Shown one piece after another: positions 47,217 through 58,561 of a stretch of 64,000 bases of DNA. How positions within the stretch are numbered: position 1 is the first letter of the stretch; every line of letters starts with the position of its first letter. The notes beneath the pieces are model-generated. The model was not told where the DNA came from. It worked only from the letters and a program-made list of their open reading frames with translations, and ran no database searches. The stretch is from Marinobacter shengliensis. GTDB taxonomy: Bacteria; Pseudomonadota; Gammaproteobacteria; Pseudomonadales; Oleiphilaceae. The translations under genes and the position numbers were made by a program. The DNA lies in NCBI RefSeq assembly GCF_003007715.1, contig NZ_PXNO01000027.1, forward strand, positions 496,001-560,000, in the 5' to 3' direction.

Positions 47217-47453
47217 CGATCTTTCCTGTCTTTCTGAAAATTTGCCCTCACGGGACCTTCTTGTTTCGCACAGACTCTGGATCCATACAAACGCGGTTTC
47301 CGCCTGAGCGGAAGCCGTCGATGCTGAGTCGTCCGGAGCGTACTGAGGAAGGGGCAACGCGAAGCCTGGGCAGGACGTTGTAGCGCATTCGTCAAATACC
47401 GCTGCAGAAGAGCACAGCAATTTTCAGTATAGACCGACTTTGGGGGGCGTCAA
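47217..47453 (-). promoter_or_regulatory. Strong sigma-70 promoter and about 200-nt leader of the csp gene
   Basis: On the minus strand TTGACG (47453-47448) and TATACT (47431-47426) are 16 nt apart, near consensus. The transcript would start near 47419, leaving about 200 nt before the ATG at 47216, as in cspA-type mRNAs. The leader holds a stem CGGTTTCCGC (47294-47303)/GCGGAAGCCG (47308-47317). No gene is seen in this stretch. Confidence 0.72.
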
Positions 47454-47520
47454 TTGTTTTTTTAGTGATCAGTGTCGGGATTTTAATTGATAAAAAACAA
47501 TGGGTTGTCATAAGGATGAA

Positions 47521-47555
47521 ACACAACTCTGCCGGTCTTTGAGGCAGAGTTGTGT
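47521..47555 (-). terminator. Probable terminator-like hairpin after prpE-like gene
   Basis: A perfect 13-bp stem ACACAACTCTGCC (47521-47533)/GGCAGAGTTGTGT (47543-47555) with a 9-nt loop, 28 nt after the stop of the minus-strand acyl-CoA synthetase gene. Only a short T-run follows on the minus strand, so termination is likely but not certain. Confidence 0.55.
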
Positions 47556-47583
47556 TGTGGTCCGTGTACACGGGTGGGGTAGG

Positions 47584-49458
47584 TCAGCGCACGAATTTCT
47601 CGCTGATCTCTTCCAGAATGGCAGGATCATCAATGGTGCTGGGTACGCTGTACTCTTCGCCGTCCGCAATCTGGCGGATCACGCGGCGCAGAATCTTGCC
47701 AGACCGGGTCTTCGGTAAACGCTCTACCACCATGGCCCGACGGAAGCAGGCTATGGCGCCAATCTTGTCGCGGACCATTTCTACCAGTTCTTCTTCCAGT
47801 TCATCCTGGTCTATGGTTGCGCCGTCCTTGATCAGCACCAGGCCGACCGGGATCTGGCCCTTCATGTCGTCGTGGGCGCCTACAACACAGCATTCCGCGA
47901 CTGCTGGGTGAGAAGCCACCACCTCTTCCATTTCGCCGGTGGACAGGCGATGTCCGGCGACATTGATCACGTCATCGGTCCTGCCCATGATGAACACGTA
48001 GCCGTCGTCATCAATAAAGCCGCCGTCGCCGGAGCTGTAAAAGCCGGGAATCGGATTCAGGTAGCTGCTCTGGAACCGTTTGTCGTCGCCCCATACGGTC
48101 ATCAGGCACCCCGGTGGCAGGGGCAGTTTGACGGCTATCTGGCCTTGTTCGCCGGCCGGTACCTGGCTGCCTTCCATATCGACGACCTGCACGTTGAAGC
48201 CGGGTGACGGTACCGTCGCCGAGCCCGGTTTGGTGGTCATCATTTCAATGCCTACCGGGTTGCAGCAGATGGCCCAGCCGGTTTCGGTCTGCCACCAGTG
48301 GTCGAGAATCGGCAGGCCCGTGTGTTCCTTCAGCCATTCGTAGGTGGGCGGGTCCAACCGCTCGCCGGCCAGGAAAATGCGTTTTAGCGACGAGACATCG
48401 TAGCGGCTTAGCTGGTCTGCCTCGGGGTCTTCCTTGCGTACCGCGCGGAAGGCGGTGGGGGCGGTGAACAGCATGTTCACCTTGTGATCCTGGACTACCC
48501 GCCAGAACGCACCGGCGTCCGGAGTTTTCACCGGTTTGCCTTCATACAGGATGGTGGTGCAGCCGGCGAACAGAGGCGCATAGACAATGTAGCTGTGGCC
48601 TACCACCCAGCCCACGTCTGACGCAGCCCAGAAGACATCGCCGGGTTTGGCGTCGTAGACCAGTTTCATGCTGTATTTGAGGGCCACGGCATGGCCGCCG
48701 TTATCCCGCACCACGCCTTTTGGTTTGCCGGTGGTGCCGGAGGTGTAAAGTACATAAAGCGGGTCGGTGGCTTTCACTGGCACCGGGTCTGCTGGCTCCG
48801 CATTGGCGGTCATGTCGTTCCAGTCGTAATCCCGTCCTTCCGACAGGTTGGCTGTGACTTGCGGCCGCTGGTACACCACACATAGCTCAGGCTTGTGGCT
48901 GGATTGCTCAATGGCCCTGTCCACCAACGGTTTGTATTCAATGACCTTGGTGACTTCAATGCCGCAGGAGGCAGTGATCAGCGCCTTGGGCTTGGCATCC
49001 TCAATACGCACGGCAAGTTCGTGGGCAGCAAACCCACCGAACACTACTGAGTGGATGGCGCCCAGGCGGGCACAGGCCAGCATGGCAATGGCTGCCTGCG
49101 GAATCATTGGCATGTAGATAATGACCCGGTCACCCTTCTCGATCCCGCGAGCACGCAGGGCGCCGGCAAACAGGGCTACTTCATCCCGTAATTCGTCATA
49201 GGTGAAGTGTTGCTGGCTGTTGGTCACCGGCGAATCGTAAATCAGGGCTGTCCGTTGACCACGGCCCGCCCGGATGTTGGCGTCAAGGGCCACGTCGCTG
49301 GTATTCAGAAGGCCATCGGGGAACCACTGGCCGTGACCGTTATCGAGTGCCTGCCAGATGGTGTTCGGGGTTTCGATCCAGTCAATGTTCTGGGCCTGCT
49401 CGCGCCAGAAGTCATCCCGTTGGTCGATGGACCGGCGGAACTCGGAGTGGTATGTCAT
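47584..49458 (-). CDS. prpE: Propionyl-CoA synthetase-like acyl-CoA synthetase (PrpE family)
   Basis: Activates a short-chain acid (probably propionate) to its CoA ester with ATP. The 624-residue ANL enzyme has the PrpE-like opening YHSEFRRSIDQRDDFWREQ, the P-loop LYVLYTSGTTGKPKGVVRD, HWWQTETGW and the C-terminal catalytic lysine in KTRSGKILRRVIR. The ATG at 49458 is preferred to a GTG nine nucleotides upstream. The prpBCD genes are not here, so propionate catabolism is inferred from family only; acetyl-CoA synthetase activity is an alternative. Confidence 0.87.
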   Translation of the reverse strand: MTYHSEFRRSIDQRDDFWREQAQNIDWIETPNTIWQALDNGHGQWFPDGLLNTSDVALDANIRAGRGQRTALIYDSPVTNSQQHFTYDELRDEVALFAGALRARGIEKGDRVIIYMPMIPQAAIAMLACARLGAIHSVVFGGFAAHELAVRIEDAKPKALITASCGIEVTKVIEYKPLVDRAIEQSSHKPELCVVYQRPQVTANLSEGRDYDWNDMTANAEPADPVPVKATDPLYVLYTSGTTGKPKGVVRDNGGHAVALKYSMKLVYDAKPGDVFWAASDVGWVVGHSYIVYAPLFAGCTTILYEGKPVKTPDAGAFWRVVQDHKVNMLFTAPTAFRAVRKEDPEADQLSRYDVSSLKRIFLAGERLDPPTYEWLKEHTGLPILDHWWQTETGWAICCNPVGIEMMTTKPGSATVPSPGFNVQVVDMEGSQVPAGEQGQIAVKLPLPPGCLMTVWGDDKRFQSSYLNPIPGFYSSGDGGFIDDDGYVFIMGRTDDVINVAGHRLSTGEMEEVVASHPAVAECCVVGAHDDMKGQIPVGLVLIKDGATIDQDELEEELVEMVRDKIGAIACFRRAMVVERLPKTRSGKILRRVIRQIADGEEYSVPSTIDDPAILEEISEKFVR

Positions 49459-49569
49459 GCTTTCCACCTCAGTTGTGCTGTTATTGTTCTGTGGCTGTTA
49501 TGCACAACTGTAGGAGCTTTAGAAACAGGGGCTACTAGACCATAGGCGTAGTTGGCCGTTTTTGTCCGT

Positions 49570-50949
49570 TTAATGCCCGTTGGAATTGATCTCCGTCACC
49601 TTCGCCGTAACGCTGCCGTGGCCCAGCCGGGCGGTGATGGCGGAGCCTTCGCCAAGCTGGCTGGCGTCACGAACAATCTGGTTCTGCTCATCCCTGACAA
49701 TCGCGTAACCCCGCCCCAGGGTGGCGAGCGGGCTGACAACGTGGAGTGCCTGGGCGTTGTATTGGTAACGTTCCTGTTGCTGCTTCAGGTAGTGGCGGGT
49801 TGCCATCTCCAACCGCTCGTGGAGACGGGTCACCTGGTCCCGGGCGGTGATCAGTGTCCGGCGTGGGGATTGGGTGGCAAGGCGCTGGGTCAGGTGATCG
49901 GCTTTTACCCGGGTTTGGATGAGTCGCTGGGCGATCGCCTTGTTCAGCCGTACGTCCAGCTCATCCATGCGCTGCGCCTTTTCCTGCAACTCCCGGCGCG
50001 GGTCCCGCAGCCGCGCAGACAGGTGGCCAAGCTGGGTGTGCAGGCGCTGGGTTAACCGGCGCGCCGCCTGACTCAGCCTCAGTTCCTGCTCGTTCAGCCG
50101 GCGCAGCCAGTGGCTCTGGTCCGGGGAAACCTTCTCAGCGGCCGCCGAGGGTGTCGGGGCGCGAAGGTCTGCCACGAAATCGGCAATGGTCACGTCAACC
50201 TCGTGGCCCACCGCGCTGACAGTTGGAATGCTGCAGCTGGCGATAGCCCGGGCTACTGCTTCTTCATTGAAACACCACAGGTCTTCCAGTGAGCCGCCGC
50301 CGCGCCCGATGATCAATACATCGGCCACGCCGTGTTGCTGGGCGCGCTGGATCGCGTTGACGATGTCGGCTGTGGCGGCCTGGCCCTGAACTGCTGTGGG
50401 GTAGAGGGTGACGGGGATGGCCGGGCAGCGGCGGGCCAGCACGGTCAATATGTCATGGATGGCGGCACCCGTGGGTGAGGTCACCACGCCAATGTGGCGC
50501 GGTGTGGCTGGAACCGGTTTTTTTCGGGCCGGGTCAAACAAGCCCTCCGATTGCAGTTTCATCTTCAGGGCCTCAAAGGCCTGTTGCAATTCGCCCAGCC
50601 CTGCCGGCTCCAGGTGTTCGACAATGATCTGGTAGTCGCCCCGGTTCTCGTAGAGTGTGACCTTGCCGCGGATGCGAATCTGGTCGCCTTCACGGGGCAG
50701 GGTGCGCAGGCGTTGATTGGCACCCCGGAACATGGCACAGCGTACCTGGCACTTCTGGTCCTTCAGGGAGAAATACCAGTGCCCGGAGGAAGGTCTTGAA
50801 AATCCGGACAATTCGCCCTCCACCCACACCTGCACAAAGCTGGTTTCCAGCAGATGGCGTGCCTGATGGTTGAGTTCACTGACCGACAGGGCCCGGGGCC
50901 GGGAATCCGGATAAGGGGGTATCAAAGGGCGCGCTCCGTGATTATTCAT
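49570..50949 (-). CDS. xseA: Exodeoxyribonuclease VII large subunit XseA
   Basis: Large subunit of the single-strand-specific nuclease that acts with XseB. The 459-residue protein has an N-terminal OB fold (FVQVWVEGELSGFSRPSSGH), the catalytic domain with PRHIGVVTSPTGAAIHDIL and VLIIGRGGGSLEDLWCFNEE, HEVDVTIADFVADLRAPTPS and a long C-terminal coiled coil (about 270-400). The ATG ending at 50949 is chosen over a TTG six nucleotides upstream. It is divergent from guaB. Confidence 0.95.
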   Translation of the reverse strand: MNNHGARPLIPPYPDSRPRALSVSELNHQARHLLETSFVQVWVEGELSGFSRPSSGHWYFSLKDQKCQVRCAMFRGANQRLRTLPREGDQIRIRGKVTLYENRGDYQIIVEHLEPAGLGELQQAFEALKMKLQSEGLFDPARKKPVPATPRHIGVVTSPTGAAIHDILTVLARRCPAIPVTLYPTAVQGQAATADIVNAIQRAQQHGVADVLIIGRGGGSLEDLWCFNEEAVARAIASCSIPTVSAVGHEVDVTIADFVADLRAPTPSAAAEKVSPDQSHWLRRLNEQELRLSQAARRLTQRLHTQLGHLSARLRDPRRELQEKAQRMDELDVRLNKAIAQRLIQTRVKADHLTQRLATQSPRRTLITARDQVTRLHERLEMATRHYLKQQQERYQYNAQALHVVSPLATLGRGYAIVRDEQNQIVRDASQLGEGSAITARLGHGSVTAKVTEINSNGH

Positions 50950-51025
50950 ACGCAATAGCCGAAAGAGAGGGGTAAAAATAACGGAAATTCAAAAAGATGC
51001 AACCAAACGCCAAAAACCTCGCGGT

Positions 51026-51053
51026 TTACTGTCTGTTGGCACCACTTTATAAT
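51026..51053 (+). promoter_or_regulatory. Sigma-70 promoter of guaB
   Basis: TATAAT (51048-51053), a perfect -10, lies 16 nt after TTACTG (51026-51031). The transcript would have a leader of about 80 nt before the guaB ATG. Confidence 0.7.
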
Positions 51054-51064
51054 AGATCGATTAA

Positions 51065-52603
<1,539 letters not shown>

Positions 52604-52620
52604 AAACTGCCTGATTTGAC

Positions 52621-52652
52621 GCGGCCCGGTTTCCGGGCCGCGCTGTTTTTTT
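52621..52652 (+). terminator. Terminator-like hairpin between guaB and guaA
   Basis: GCGGCCCGG-TTT-CCGGGCCGC (52621-52641), followed by GCTG and seven T. It lies in the 65-bp guaB-guaA gap and could partly uncouple guaA from guaB. Confidence 0.82.
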
Positions 52653-52668
52653 AAAGCCCGAGGACTCC

Positions 52669-54246
52669 ATGGCTCAGAACATTCACGACCACCGTATCCT
52701 GATTCTTGATTTCGGTTCCCAGTACACCCAGCTGATCGCCCGCCGTGTGCGCGAAATCGGCGTGTACTGTGAAATCAAGGCCTTTGACGTAACAGACGAA
52801 GAACTCAACGAGTTCAATCCCAAAGGCATCATCCTGGCGGGTGGTCCGGAATCGGTAACCCAACTGGGTGGTCCCCGTGCACCGGAAGGGCTGTTCGACA
52901 AAGGCATTCCGATTCTGGGCATCTGCTACGGCATGCAGACCATGGCGGAGCAACTGGGCGGCCGTGTTGCCAGCTCTGAGAAGCGCGAATTCGGCTACGC
53001 TCAGGTGAAAGTCCGGGCCAAGGGCCCTCTGCTGCAGGACATTACCGACCACCTGACACCTGCGGGTGAATCCCTGCTCGACGTCTGGATGAGCCACGGT
53101 GACAAAGTAGTTGTCATGCCGGAAGGCTTTGAACTTTTAGCCTCTACCGAGAGCGCGCCGATTGCCGCCATGCAGGACCTCAGCCGTAACCTGTACGGTG
53201 TCCAGTTCCATCCGGAAGTGACCCACACCCTCCAGGGTAAGCGGATTCTCGAGCACTTTGTCCTGAATATCAGTGGCTGTGAGGCCCTGTGGACACCGGC
53301 CAAGATTGTTGATGACGCCGTTCGACAGATTCGTGAGCAGGTAGGCTCCGAAAAGGTTCTGCTGGGGCTGTCTGGCGGTGTGGATTCCTCGGTAACCGCC
53401 GCCTTGCTGCACAAGGCCATCGGCGACCAGCTCACCTGTGTGTTTGTGGATAACGGCCTGCTGCGCCTGCACGAGGGCGATCAGGTGATGGACATGTTCG
53501 CCAGCAACATGGGCGTTAAAGTCATCCGTGCCGACTCCGAAGACCTGTTCCTGTCAAAGCTCAAGGGTGTTAACGACCCTGAGCAGAAGCGCAAAATCAT
53601 CGGCAACACCTTTATTGATGTATTTGATGCCGAGGCCGCCAAGATCAAAGACGTGAACTGGCTGGCCCAGGGCACCATCTACCCGGATGTGATCGAATCT
53701 GCCGCCTCCAAAACCGGTAAAGCCCATGTCATCAAGTCCCACCATAATGTGGGTGGCCTGCCGGAAACCATGAAAATGAAACTGGTTGAGCCGCTGCGGG
53801 AGCTGTTCAAAGACGAAGTTCGCAAGATTGGCCTTGAGCTCGGCCTGCCTTACGACATGGTTTACCGCCACCCGTTCCCGGGGCCGGGTCTGGGTGTCCG
53901 TATTCTTGGCGAAGTGAAAAAGGAATACGCAGAGATCCTGCGCCGCGCCGATGCCATCTTCCTGGAAGAGTTGCACCGTGCGGATCTGTACCACAAGACC
54001 AGTCAGGCGTTCGCGGTGTTCCTGCCGGTGAAATCCGTCGGTGTGGTAGGCGATGCCCGCCGTTACGAATACGTGATTGCCATCCGGGCTGTGGAGACCG
54101 TGGACTTCATGACTGCACGCTGGGCGCGCCTGCCGTATGATCTGCTGGAAACGGTTTCCAACCGGATCATTAACGAGATTTCTGGCGTTTCCCGTGTGAC
54201 CTACGACATCTCTTCCAAGCCACCCGCGACGATTGAGTGGGAGTAA
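52669..54246 (+). CDS. guaA: GMP synthase (glutamine-hydrolysing) GuaA
   Basis: Aminates XMP to GMP. The 525-residue protein has an N-terminal class I glutamine amidotransferase domain ([10 protein letters not shown]86; catalytic His in VQFHPEVTH), a PP-loop synthetase domain ([19 protein letters not shown], about 232-250) and the C-terminal dimerisation domain ending PPATIEWE. The length equals the E. coli enzyme. Confidence 0.98.
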   Translation: MAQNIHDHRILILDFGSQYTQLIARRVREIGVYCEIKAFDVTDEELNEFNPKGIILAGGPESVTQLGGPRAPEGLFDKGIPILGICYGMQTMAEQLGGRVASSEKREFGYAQVKVRAKGPLLQDITDHLTPAGESLLDVWMSHGDKVVVMPEGFELLASTESAPIAAMQDLSRNLYGVQFHPEVTHTLQGKRILEHFVLNISGCEALWTPAKIVDDAVRQIREQVGSEKVLLGLSGGVDSSVTAALLHKAIGDQLTCVFVDNGLLRLHEGDQVMDMFASNMGVKVIRADSEDLFLSKLKGVNDPEQKRKIIGNTFIDVFDAEAAKIKDVNWLAQGTIYPDVIESAASKTGKAHVIKSHHNVGGLPETMKMKLVEPLRELFKDEVRKIGLELGLPYDMVYRHPFPGPGLGVRILGEVKKEYAEILRRADAIFLEELHRADLYHKTSQAFAVFLPVKSVGVVGDARRYEYVIAIRAVETVDFMTARWARLPYDLLETVSNRIINEISGVSRVTYDISSKPPATIEWE

Positions 54247-54269
54247 GTCGAGGCAGGGGATAAGGGATA

Positions 54270-54782
54270 GTGAACGACACTCCGGAAGATCGGCGCTGGA
54301 TGGCCAGGGCACTGGAGCTTGCCGCCCAGGCCGGGGCAGCCGGTGAAGTGCCGGTTGGCGCCATTGTTGTTCTGGATGGCAGGGAGATTGGGGCGGGTTT
54401 CAATGCCCCGATTTCCCACTGCGACCCGACCGCCCATGCGGAAATCAGAGCCCTGCGGGATGCTGCGGCTCGGGTGGGGAACTACCGGTTGGCGGGTGCT
54501 ACGCTGTATGTAACCCTGGAGCCCTGCACCATGTGTGTGGGAGCTATTGTCCACGGTCGTATCAGCCGGTTAGTGTATGGTGCCGCTGAGCCCAAAGCGG
54601 GTGCCGTCGAGTCGGCCAGAAGAACCCTTGAAGAGCCGCATCTGAACTGGCGGGTAGAGGTTTGCGGGGGCGTGATGGCCGAACCGTGCGGTCGGGTGAT
54701 CTCCGAATTTTTCAGCCGGCGCCGTCGGGAAATCCGGCAGCGCCGCCAACAACACTCAGGGAAGGGAAGCACAGACTCATGA
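54270..54782 (+). CDS. tadA: tRNA-specific adenosine deaminase TadA
   Basis: Deaminates A34 to inosine in tRNA-Arg(ACG). The 170-residue protein has the zinc motif HAE (H56, E58) and PCTMC (C86, C89), plus a basic C-terminal extension (RRRREIRQRRQQH). It starts with GTG at 54270 with an AGGGGATAAGGG-type purine-rich site upstream. Its stop overlaps the galE start (ATGA), so the two genes are translationally coupled. Confidence 0.94.
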   Translation: MNDTPEDRRWMARALELAAQAGAAGEVPVGAIVVLDGREIGAGFNAPISHCDPTAHAEIRALRDAAARVGNYRLAGATLYVTLEPCTMCVGAIVHGRISRLVYGAAEPKAGAVESARRTLEEPHLNWRVEVCGGVMAEPCGRVISEFFSRRRREIRQRRQQHSGKGSTDS

Positions 54783-55768
54783 AAGTTCTTGTTACCGGCG
54801 GTGCCGGATATATCGGCAGCCACGTTGTGCGTCAGTTGGCAGCAGCGGGCCACGACATTGTGGTGTTTGATAACCTCTCTACCGGCTATCGCTGGGCGGT
54901 AACCGCCGGGGAGCTGGTGGAAGCCGATCTGGCGGATGAAGACGCGATAGAAGCCGTATTTTCCGCCCATAAGTTCGAAGCGGTGCTGCACTTTGCAGCG
55001 AACATCGTGGTGCCGGAGTCTGTCGCCAATCCCCTCAAGTACTACAGTAATAACACCCGTAACACTCTGAATCTGTTGAAAGCGGTTGAGCGACACCAGG
55101 TGCCGTATATGGTGTTTTCTTCCACCGCGGCGGTCTACGGCATGCCAGAGGAAACGGTGCTGACAGAAGACCTGCCGTTGGCACCTATCAATCCCTATGG
55201 CGCCTCCAAGATGATGAGCGAGCGGATGATGATGGACCTGGCTGCGGCCAGTAACCTTAGCTACGTTATCCTGCGCTACTTCAATGTGGCCGGCGCTAAT
55301 CCGGAGGGACTGCTGGGGCAGGCAACGCCGGAGGCGACGCACTTGATCAAAGTGGCCTGCGAATGTGTGACCGGTCAGCGCGAGGGCATGAGTGTATTCG
55401 GCACTGACTACGAAACCCGCGATGGCACCTGTATCCGCGACTATATCCATGTGGAAGACCTGGCAAAGGCCCACGTGATGGCGCTGGATTACATGGCTGG
55501 CGGTGGCGAGTCTCAGGTGCTCAACTGTGGTTACGGCCGCGGCTTTACCGTGCGAGAAGTCATTGATGTGGTCAAGGCGGAATCCGGTGTCGATTTTCCG
55601 GTAACTGAAACCGGCCGTCGCGCCGGCGACCCGGCGGCACTGATGGCCGACAACACGCGAATCAAGAATGTTCTGGGCTGGCAGCCGGATTACGATGACC
55701 TCAATACCATCGTGCGCACCGCCCTGGCCTGGGAAGCGGTCTGGCAGAAGAAAAAAGCTTCTCGATAA
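54779..55768 (+). CDS. galE: UDP-glucose 4-epimerase GalE
   Basis: Interconverts UDP-glucose and UDP-galactose. The 329-residue extended SDR protein has the NAD motif VTGGAGYIGSH (5-15), the catalytic Tyr140 and Lys144 in NPYGASKMM, and the C-terminal substrate-binding RRAGDPAALMADNTRIKNVL. The ATG at 54779 overlaps the tadA stop. With ugd downstream it points to sugar-nucleotide supply for surface polysaccharide. Confidence 0.94.
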   Translation: MKVLVTGGAGYIGSHVVRQLAAAGHDIVVFDNLSTGYRWAVTAGELVEADLADEDAIEAVFSAHKFEAVLHFAANIVVPESVANPLKYYSNNTRNTLNLLKAVERHQVPYMVFSSTAAVYGMPEETVLTEDLPLAPINPYGASKMMSERMMMDLAAASNLSYVILRYFNVAGANPEGLLGQATPEATHLIKVACECVTGQREGMSVFGTDYETRDGTCIRDYIHVEDLAKAHVMALDYMAGGGESQVLNCGYGRGFTVREVIDVVKAESGVDFPVTETGRRAGDPAALMADNTRIKNVLGWQPDYDDLNTIVRTALAWEAVWQKKKASR

Positions 55769-55801
55769 CACTCTCAAACAACGATTTTCAGGAACTTTTA
55801 A

Positions 55802-57148
55802 ATGAAGATTACGATTTTCGGAACCGGATACGTGGGCCTGGTAACAGGTGCCTGTCTTGCGGATGTTGGTCACGATGTGCTTTGTATGGATGTGGATCAG
55901 GGCAAGATCGAGAAACTGAAGAACGGCAAGATTCCGATTTACGAGCCAGGCCTCGATAGCATCGTTAAACACACCGTGGAAGCCGGTCGCCTGTCGTTCA
56001 CCACCGACACCGAACAGGCTGTCAAACATGGCACCCTGCAGTTCATTGCCGTGGGCACACCGCCGGACGAAGACGGCTCTGCCGATCTGCAATACGTGCT
56101 CGCGGTGGCGAAATCCATCGGTCAGTACATGGATGACTACAAGGTGGTGGTCGACAAGTCCACCGTACCCGTGGGCACCGGTGACAAGGTCAAGGCAGCG
56201 GTGCGTGCACAGCTCGACAAGCGCGGCCTGGAGCTGGATTTCGACGTGGTTTCCAACCCGGAATTCCTGAAAGAAGGCGCCGCCATCAACGACTTCATGA
56301 AGCCGGACCGCATTGTGGTGGGTACCGACAGCGAACAGGCGGCGGAGCTGTTGCGGGAGGTTTATTACCCGTTCAACCGCAACCACGACCGGATGATTTT
56401 CATGGATATCCGCTCGGCGGAACTGACCAAATACGCTGCCAACTCCATGCTGGCCACCAAAATCAGCTTCATGAACGAAATGTCCAACCTGGCTGAACGC
56501 CTGGGTGCCGACATCGAAGCGGTACGCCGGGGCATTGGTTCCGACCCCCGTATCGGCTACCACTTCATCTACCCTGGCTGCGGCTATGGTGGCTCCTGCT
56601 TCCCGAAAGACGTACAGGCCCTGGCCCGGACGGCCGGTGATTGCGATTACGAGGCCAAGTTGCTGAATGCGGTAGAAGCCGTTAACTACGCTCAGAAACA
56701 CGTGCTGTTCGACAAGATTAGCCACTTCTTCCAGGGTGATCTGAAAGGCAAGGTGGTTGCGGTCTGGGGCCTGGCCTTCAAACCGAACACTGACGACATG
56801 CGTGAAGCCTCCTCGCGGACGCTGATGGAAAATCTCTGGAAGGCCGGCGCTACGGTGCAGGCGTTTGATCCGGAAGCCATGGAAGAAACCCAGCGCATCT
56901 ACGGTGACCACGAAGGCCTGACCCTGTGTGGCACCAAAGAACAGGCCTTGAAAGGTGCCGATGTGCTGGCCATCTGTACCGAGTGGAAAGAATTCCGTTC
57001 GCCGGACTTCGACCTGATTGCCGGTGCCCTGAAACAGCCAGCGGTTTTCGATGGTCGAAACCTGTACGAGCCGGAAATGCTCGAGCGCCATGGTCTGGTT
57101 TACTACGCCATCGGCCGCGGCCGTAACCAGTTTCATTCCGCGGGCTGA
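55802..57148 (+). CDS. ugd: UDP-glucose 6-dehydrogenase Ugd
   Basis: Oxidises UDP-glucose to UDP-glucuronate with two NAD. The 448-residue protein has the NAD motif [20 protein letters not shown] (6-25), the central dimer helix with [20 protein letters not shown], the nucleophile C266 in [12 protein letters not shown], and a C-terminal UDP-binding domain (about 320-445) with [15 protein letters not shown]. It is 33 nt after galE. Confidence 0.95.
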   Translation: MKITIFGTGYVGLVTGACLADVGHDVLCMDVDQGKIEKLKNGKIPIYEPGLDSIVKHTVEAGRLSFTTDTEQAVKHGTLQFIAVGTPPDEDGSADLQYVLAVAKSIGQYMDDYKVVVDKSTVPVGTGDKVKAAVRAQLDKRGLELDFDVVSNPEFLKEGAAINDFMKPDRIVVGTDSEQAAELLREVYYPFNRNHDRMIFMDIRSAELTKYAANSMLATKISFMNEMSNLAERLGADIEAVRRGIGSDPRIGYHFIYPGCGYGGSCFPKDVQALARTAGDCDYEAKLLNAVEAVNYAQKHVLFDKISHFFQGDLKGKVVAVWGLAFKPNTDDMREASSRTLMENLWKAGATVQAFDPEAMEETQRIYGDHEGLTLCGTKEQALKGADVLAICTEWKEFRSPDFDLIAGALKQPAVFDGRNLYEPEMLERHGLVYYAIGRGRNQFHSAG

Positions 57149-57163
57149 TCGAGAGGGCCGGTG

Positions 57164-57574
57164 ATGTTTCAGCTACACGAAAGGCTCGCGGCAGATACCC
57201 ACCACCTGGGTTACAGCCGCCTGTGCGAAATTCTGTTGATGAACGACAGCACCTGGCCCTGGATAATTCTGGTGCCGGCGGTGCCGGACATCCGGGAAAT
57301 CTACCAGCTGGACCATAAGCAACAGGTGCGGTTGCTGGAAGAGTCCTCCACGCTTAGCCGGGGCATGATGGAGCTTTTCAGTGGCGACAAGATGAATGTG
57401 GCGGCGCTGGGTAACATGGTGCCGCAGCTTCATTTGCACCATATCGTGCGCTTTGAAGGTGACCAGGCCTGGCCAGGCCCTGTGTGGGGCAAGCAGCCAC
57501 CGGTGCCCTATGAAGGGGCTGCACTGGCGCAGGTCAAAGAGAAGCTGAAACCGCTGCTCCATCACCTCGCTTGA
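57164..57574 (+). CDS. HIT-domain protein
   Basis: A 136-residue histidine-triad protein. The motif reads QLHLHHIVR, so the first His of the canonical HxHxH is Gln, as in a bacterial subgroup of the superfamily; the other two His are kept. WPGPVWG near the C-terminus is characteristic of that subgroup. Nucleotide hydrolase or transferase activity is expected from the family, with no known substrate. It follows ugd by 15 nt; the ATG at 57164 is chosen over an adjacent in-frame GTG at 57161. Confidence 0.85.
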   Translation: MFQLHERLAADTHHLGYSRLCEILLMNDSTWPWIILVPAVPDIREIYQLDHKQQVRLLEESSTLSRGMMELFSGDKMNVAALGNMVPQLHLHHIVRFEGDQAWPGPVWGKQPPVPYEGAALAQVKEKLKPLLHHLA

Positions 57575-57586
57575 ACTTCAATGGTT

Positions 57587-58246
57587 TTATTCCCGGCCCT
57601 GCTGCCACTGCGCCAGGGTCTGGGAGCCCACCAGAATCATCCGCAGCTCGGTTTTGAGCTTGTGCTTTAGTTCCTCCCGCTCCTTGGGCGTCGCATCCAG
57701 CGCCTCCGCGCCTTGATTGAAAACCAGTGTCACCATGGCTTCGGCCACAACCCGGGCATCGGCCAGAGGCTTGTTCTGTTCATCCGCAAACCGTCCAAGG
57801 TCATCTGCCAGTTCCGTAACGAAATGATCGATCTCGGCCTTGACGGCGGTTCGGAACGGTTTCGATACCCCAGTGCGCTCGCGCAGCATCAGGCGGAACA
57901 GGTTGGAGTTGTTGCCCAGATATTCCATAAACGTATCGACAGATGTCGAGATGGCGCTGCCGTCACGGGCTATTCGCTTGCGCGCCTGGCGCATTAACTG
58001 TCGCAGCGCAACACCGCCTTCATCGACCAGTGCCAGACCCAGTTCATCCAGCTCGGAAAAATGCCGGTAGAAGGAAGTGGGGGCAATGCCAGCTTCCCGG
58101 GCAACCTCCCGCAAACTCAGGCTGCCAAAGCCCCGATCCGCGCTCAACTGTGCCAGGGCGGCATCCATCAAAGCCCGTCGGGTTTTCAGTTTTTGTTCCG
58201 CTCTGGTGGCCAACGTCTTACTCCATGGTCCGCTCAAACCATGCAT
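57587..58246 (-). CDS. fabR: TetR-family regulator FabR-like (unsaturated fatty acid biosynthesis repressor)
   Basis: A 219-residue regulator with a helix-turn-helix almost identical in style to E. coli Fab[21 protein letters not shown], followed by [12 protein letters not shown] and [13 protein letters not shown]. FabR senses the unsaturated to saturated acyl ratio and represses fabA/fabB. The start is uncertain: ATG at 58246 with a weak GGGGGC site is chosen, while an ATG at 58273 and a TTG at 58285 are in frame. It converges with the HIT gene (12-nt gap) and no desaturase gene is adjacent. Confidence 0.88.
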   Translation of the reverse strand: MHGLSGPWSKTLATRAEQKLKTRRALMDAALAQLSADRGFGSLSLREVAREAGIAPTSFYRHFSELDELGLALVDEGGVALRQLMRQARKRIARDGSAISTSVDTFMEYLGNNSNLFRLMLRERTGVSKPFRTAVKAEIDHFVTELADDLGRFADEQNKPLADARVVAEAMVTLVFNQGAEALDATPKEREELKHKLKTELRMILVGSQTLAQWQQGRE

Positions 58247-58400
58247 TCTAGCCCCCGGTTTTTTGATAGTCATCCCGGCGTTCAATATCTGGCTTCAATT
58301 CTGCTTGGGGACGCCTGATTTTCACAGTCATTGTGTTTATAATGGGCGGCTTTTCGGCTATGGTCGCTGGCATTTGCGGGCGGCCTCTAAAATGCTGCAA

Positions 58401-58511
58401 GCAAGCTGATGGGGATGGCTTTCCGAAACACGCTGTGAATACATCCATGTACGCTCGGCTCCGCCATCCATGGCTCCGCACGGTTTCGGAAAGCCATCCC
58501 CATCAGCTTGC
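58401..58511. repeat. 111-bp inverted-repeat element (REP/MITE-like) upstream of aspS
   Basis: Perfect 29-bp inverted arms at 58401-58429 and 58483-58511 (left arm begins GCAAGCTGATGGGGATGGCT) enclose a 53-bp core. The core has TACAT-CC-ATGTA (58440-58451), GCCAT-CC-ATGGC (58463-58474) and the direct repeat GGCTCCGC (58457-58464, 58472-58479). It lies between fabR and aspS, about 50 bp before the aspS start. No coding sequence is seen in it. Confidence 0.85.
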
Positions 58512-58561
58512 CCAGACGCTTTCATTAAACGCGAACACATTCAGATACAACGGGAACCGAT

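Noticed and set aside
54482..57136. An 884-codon open frame on the minus strand
   Set aside because: It lies antisense to tadA, galE and ugd, all of which have complete family motifs. Long antisense frames are common where GC and codon bias are strong.
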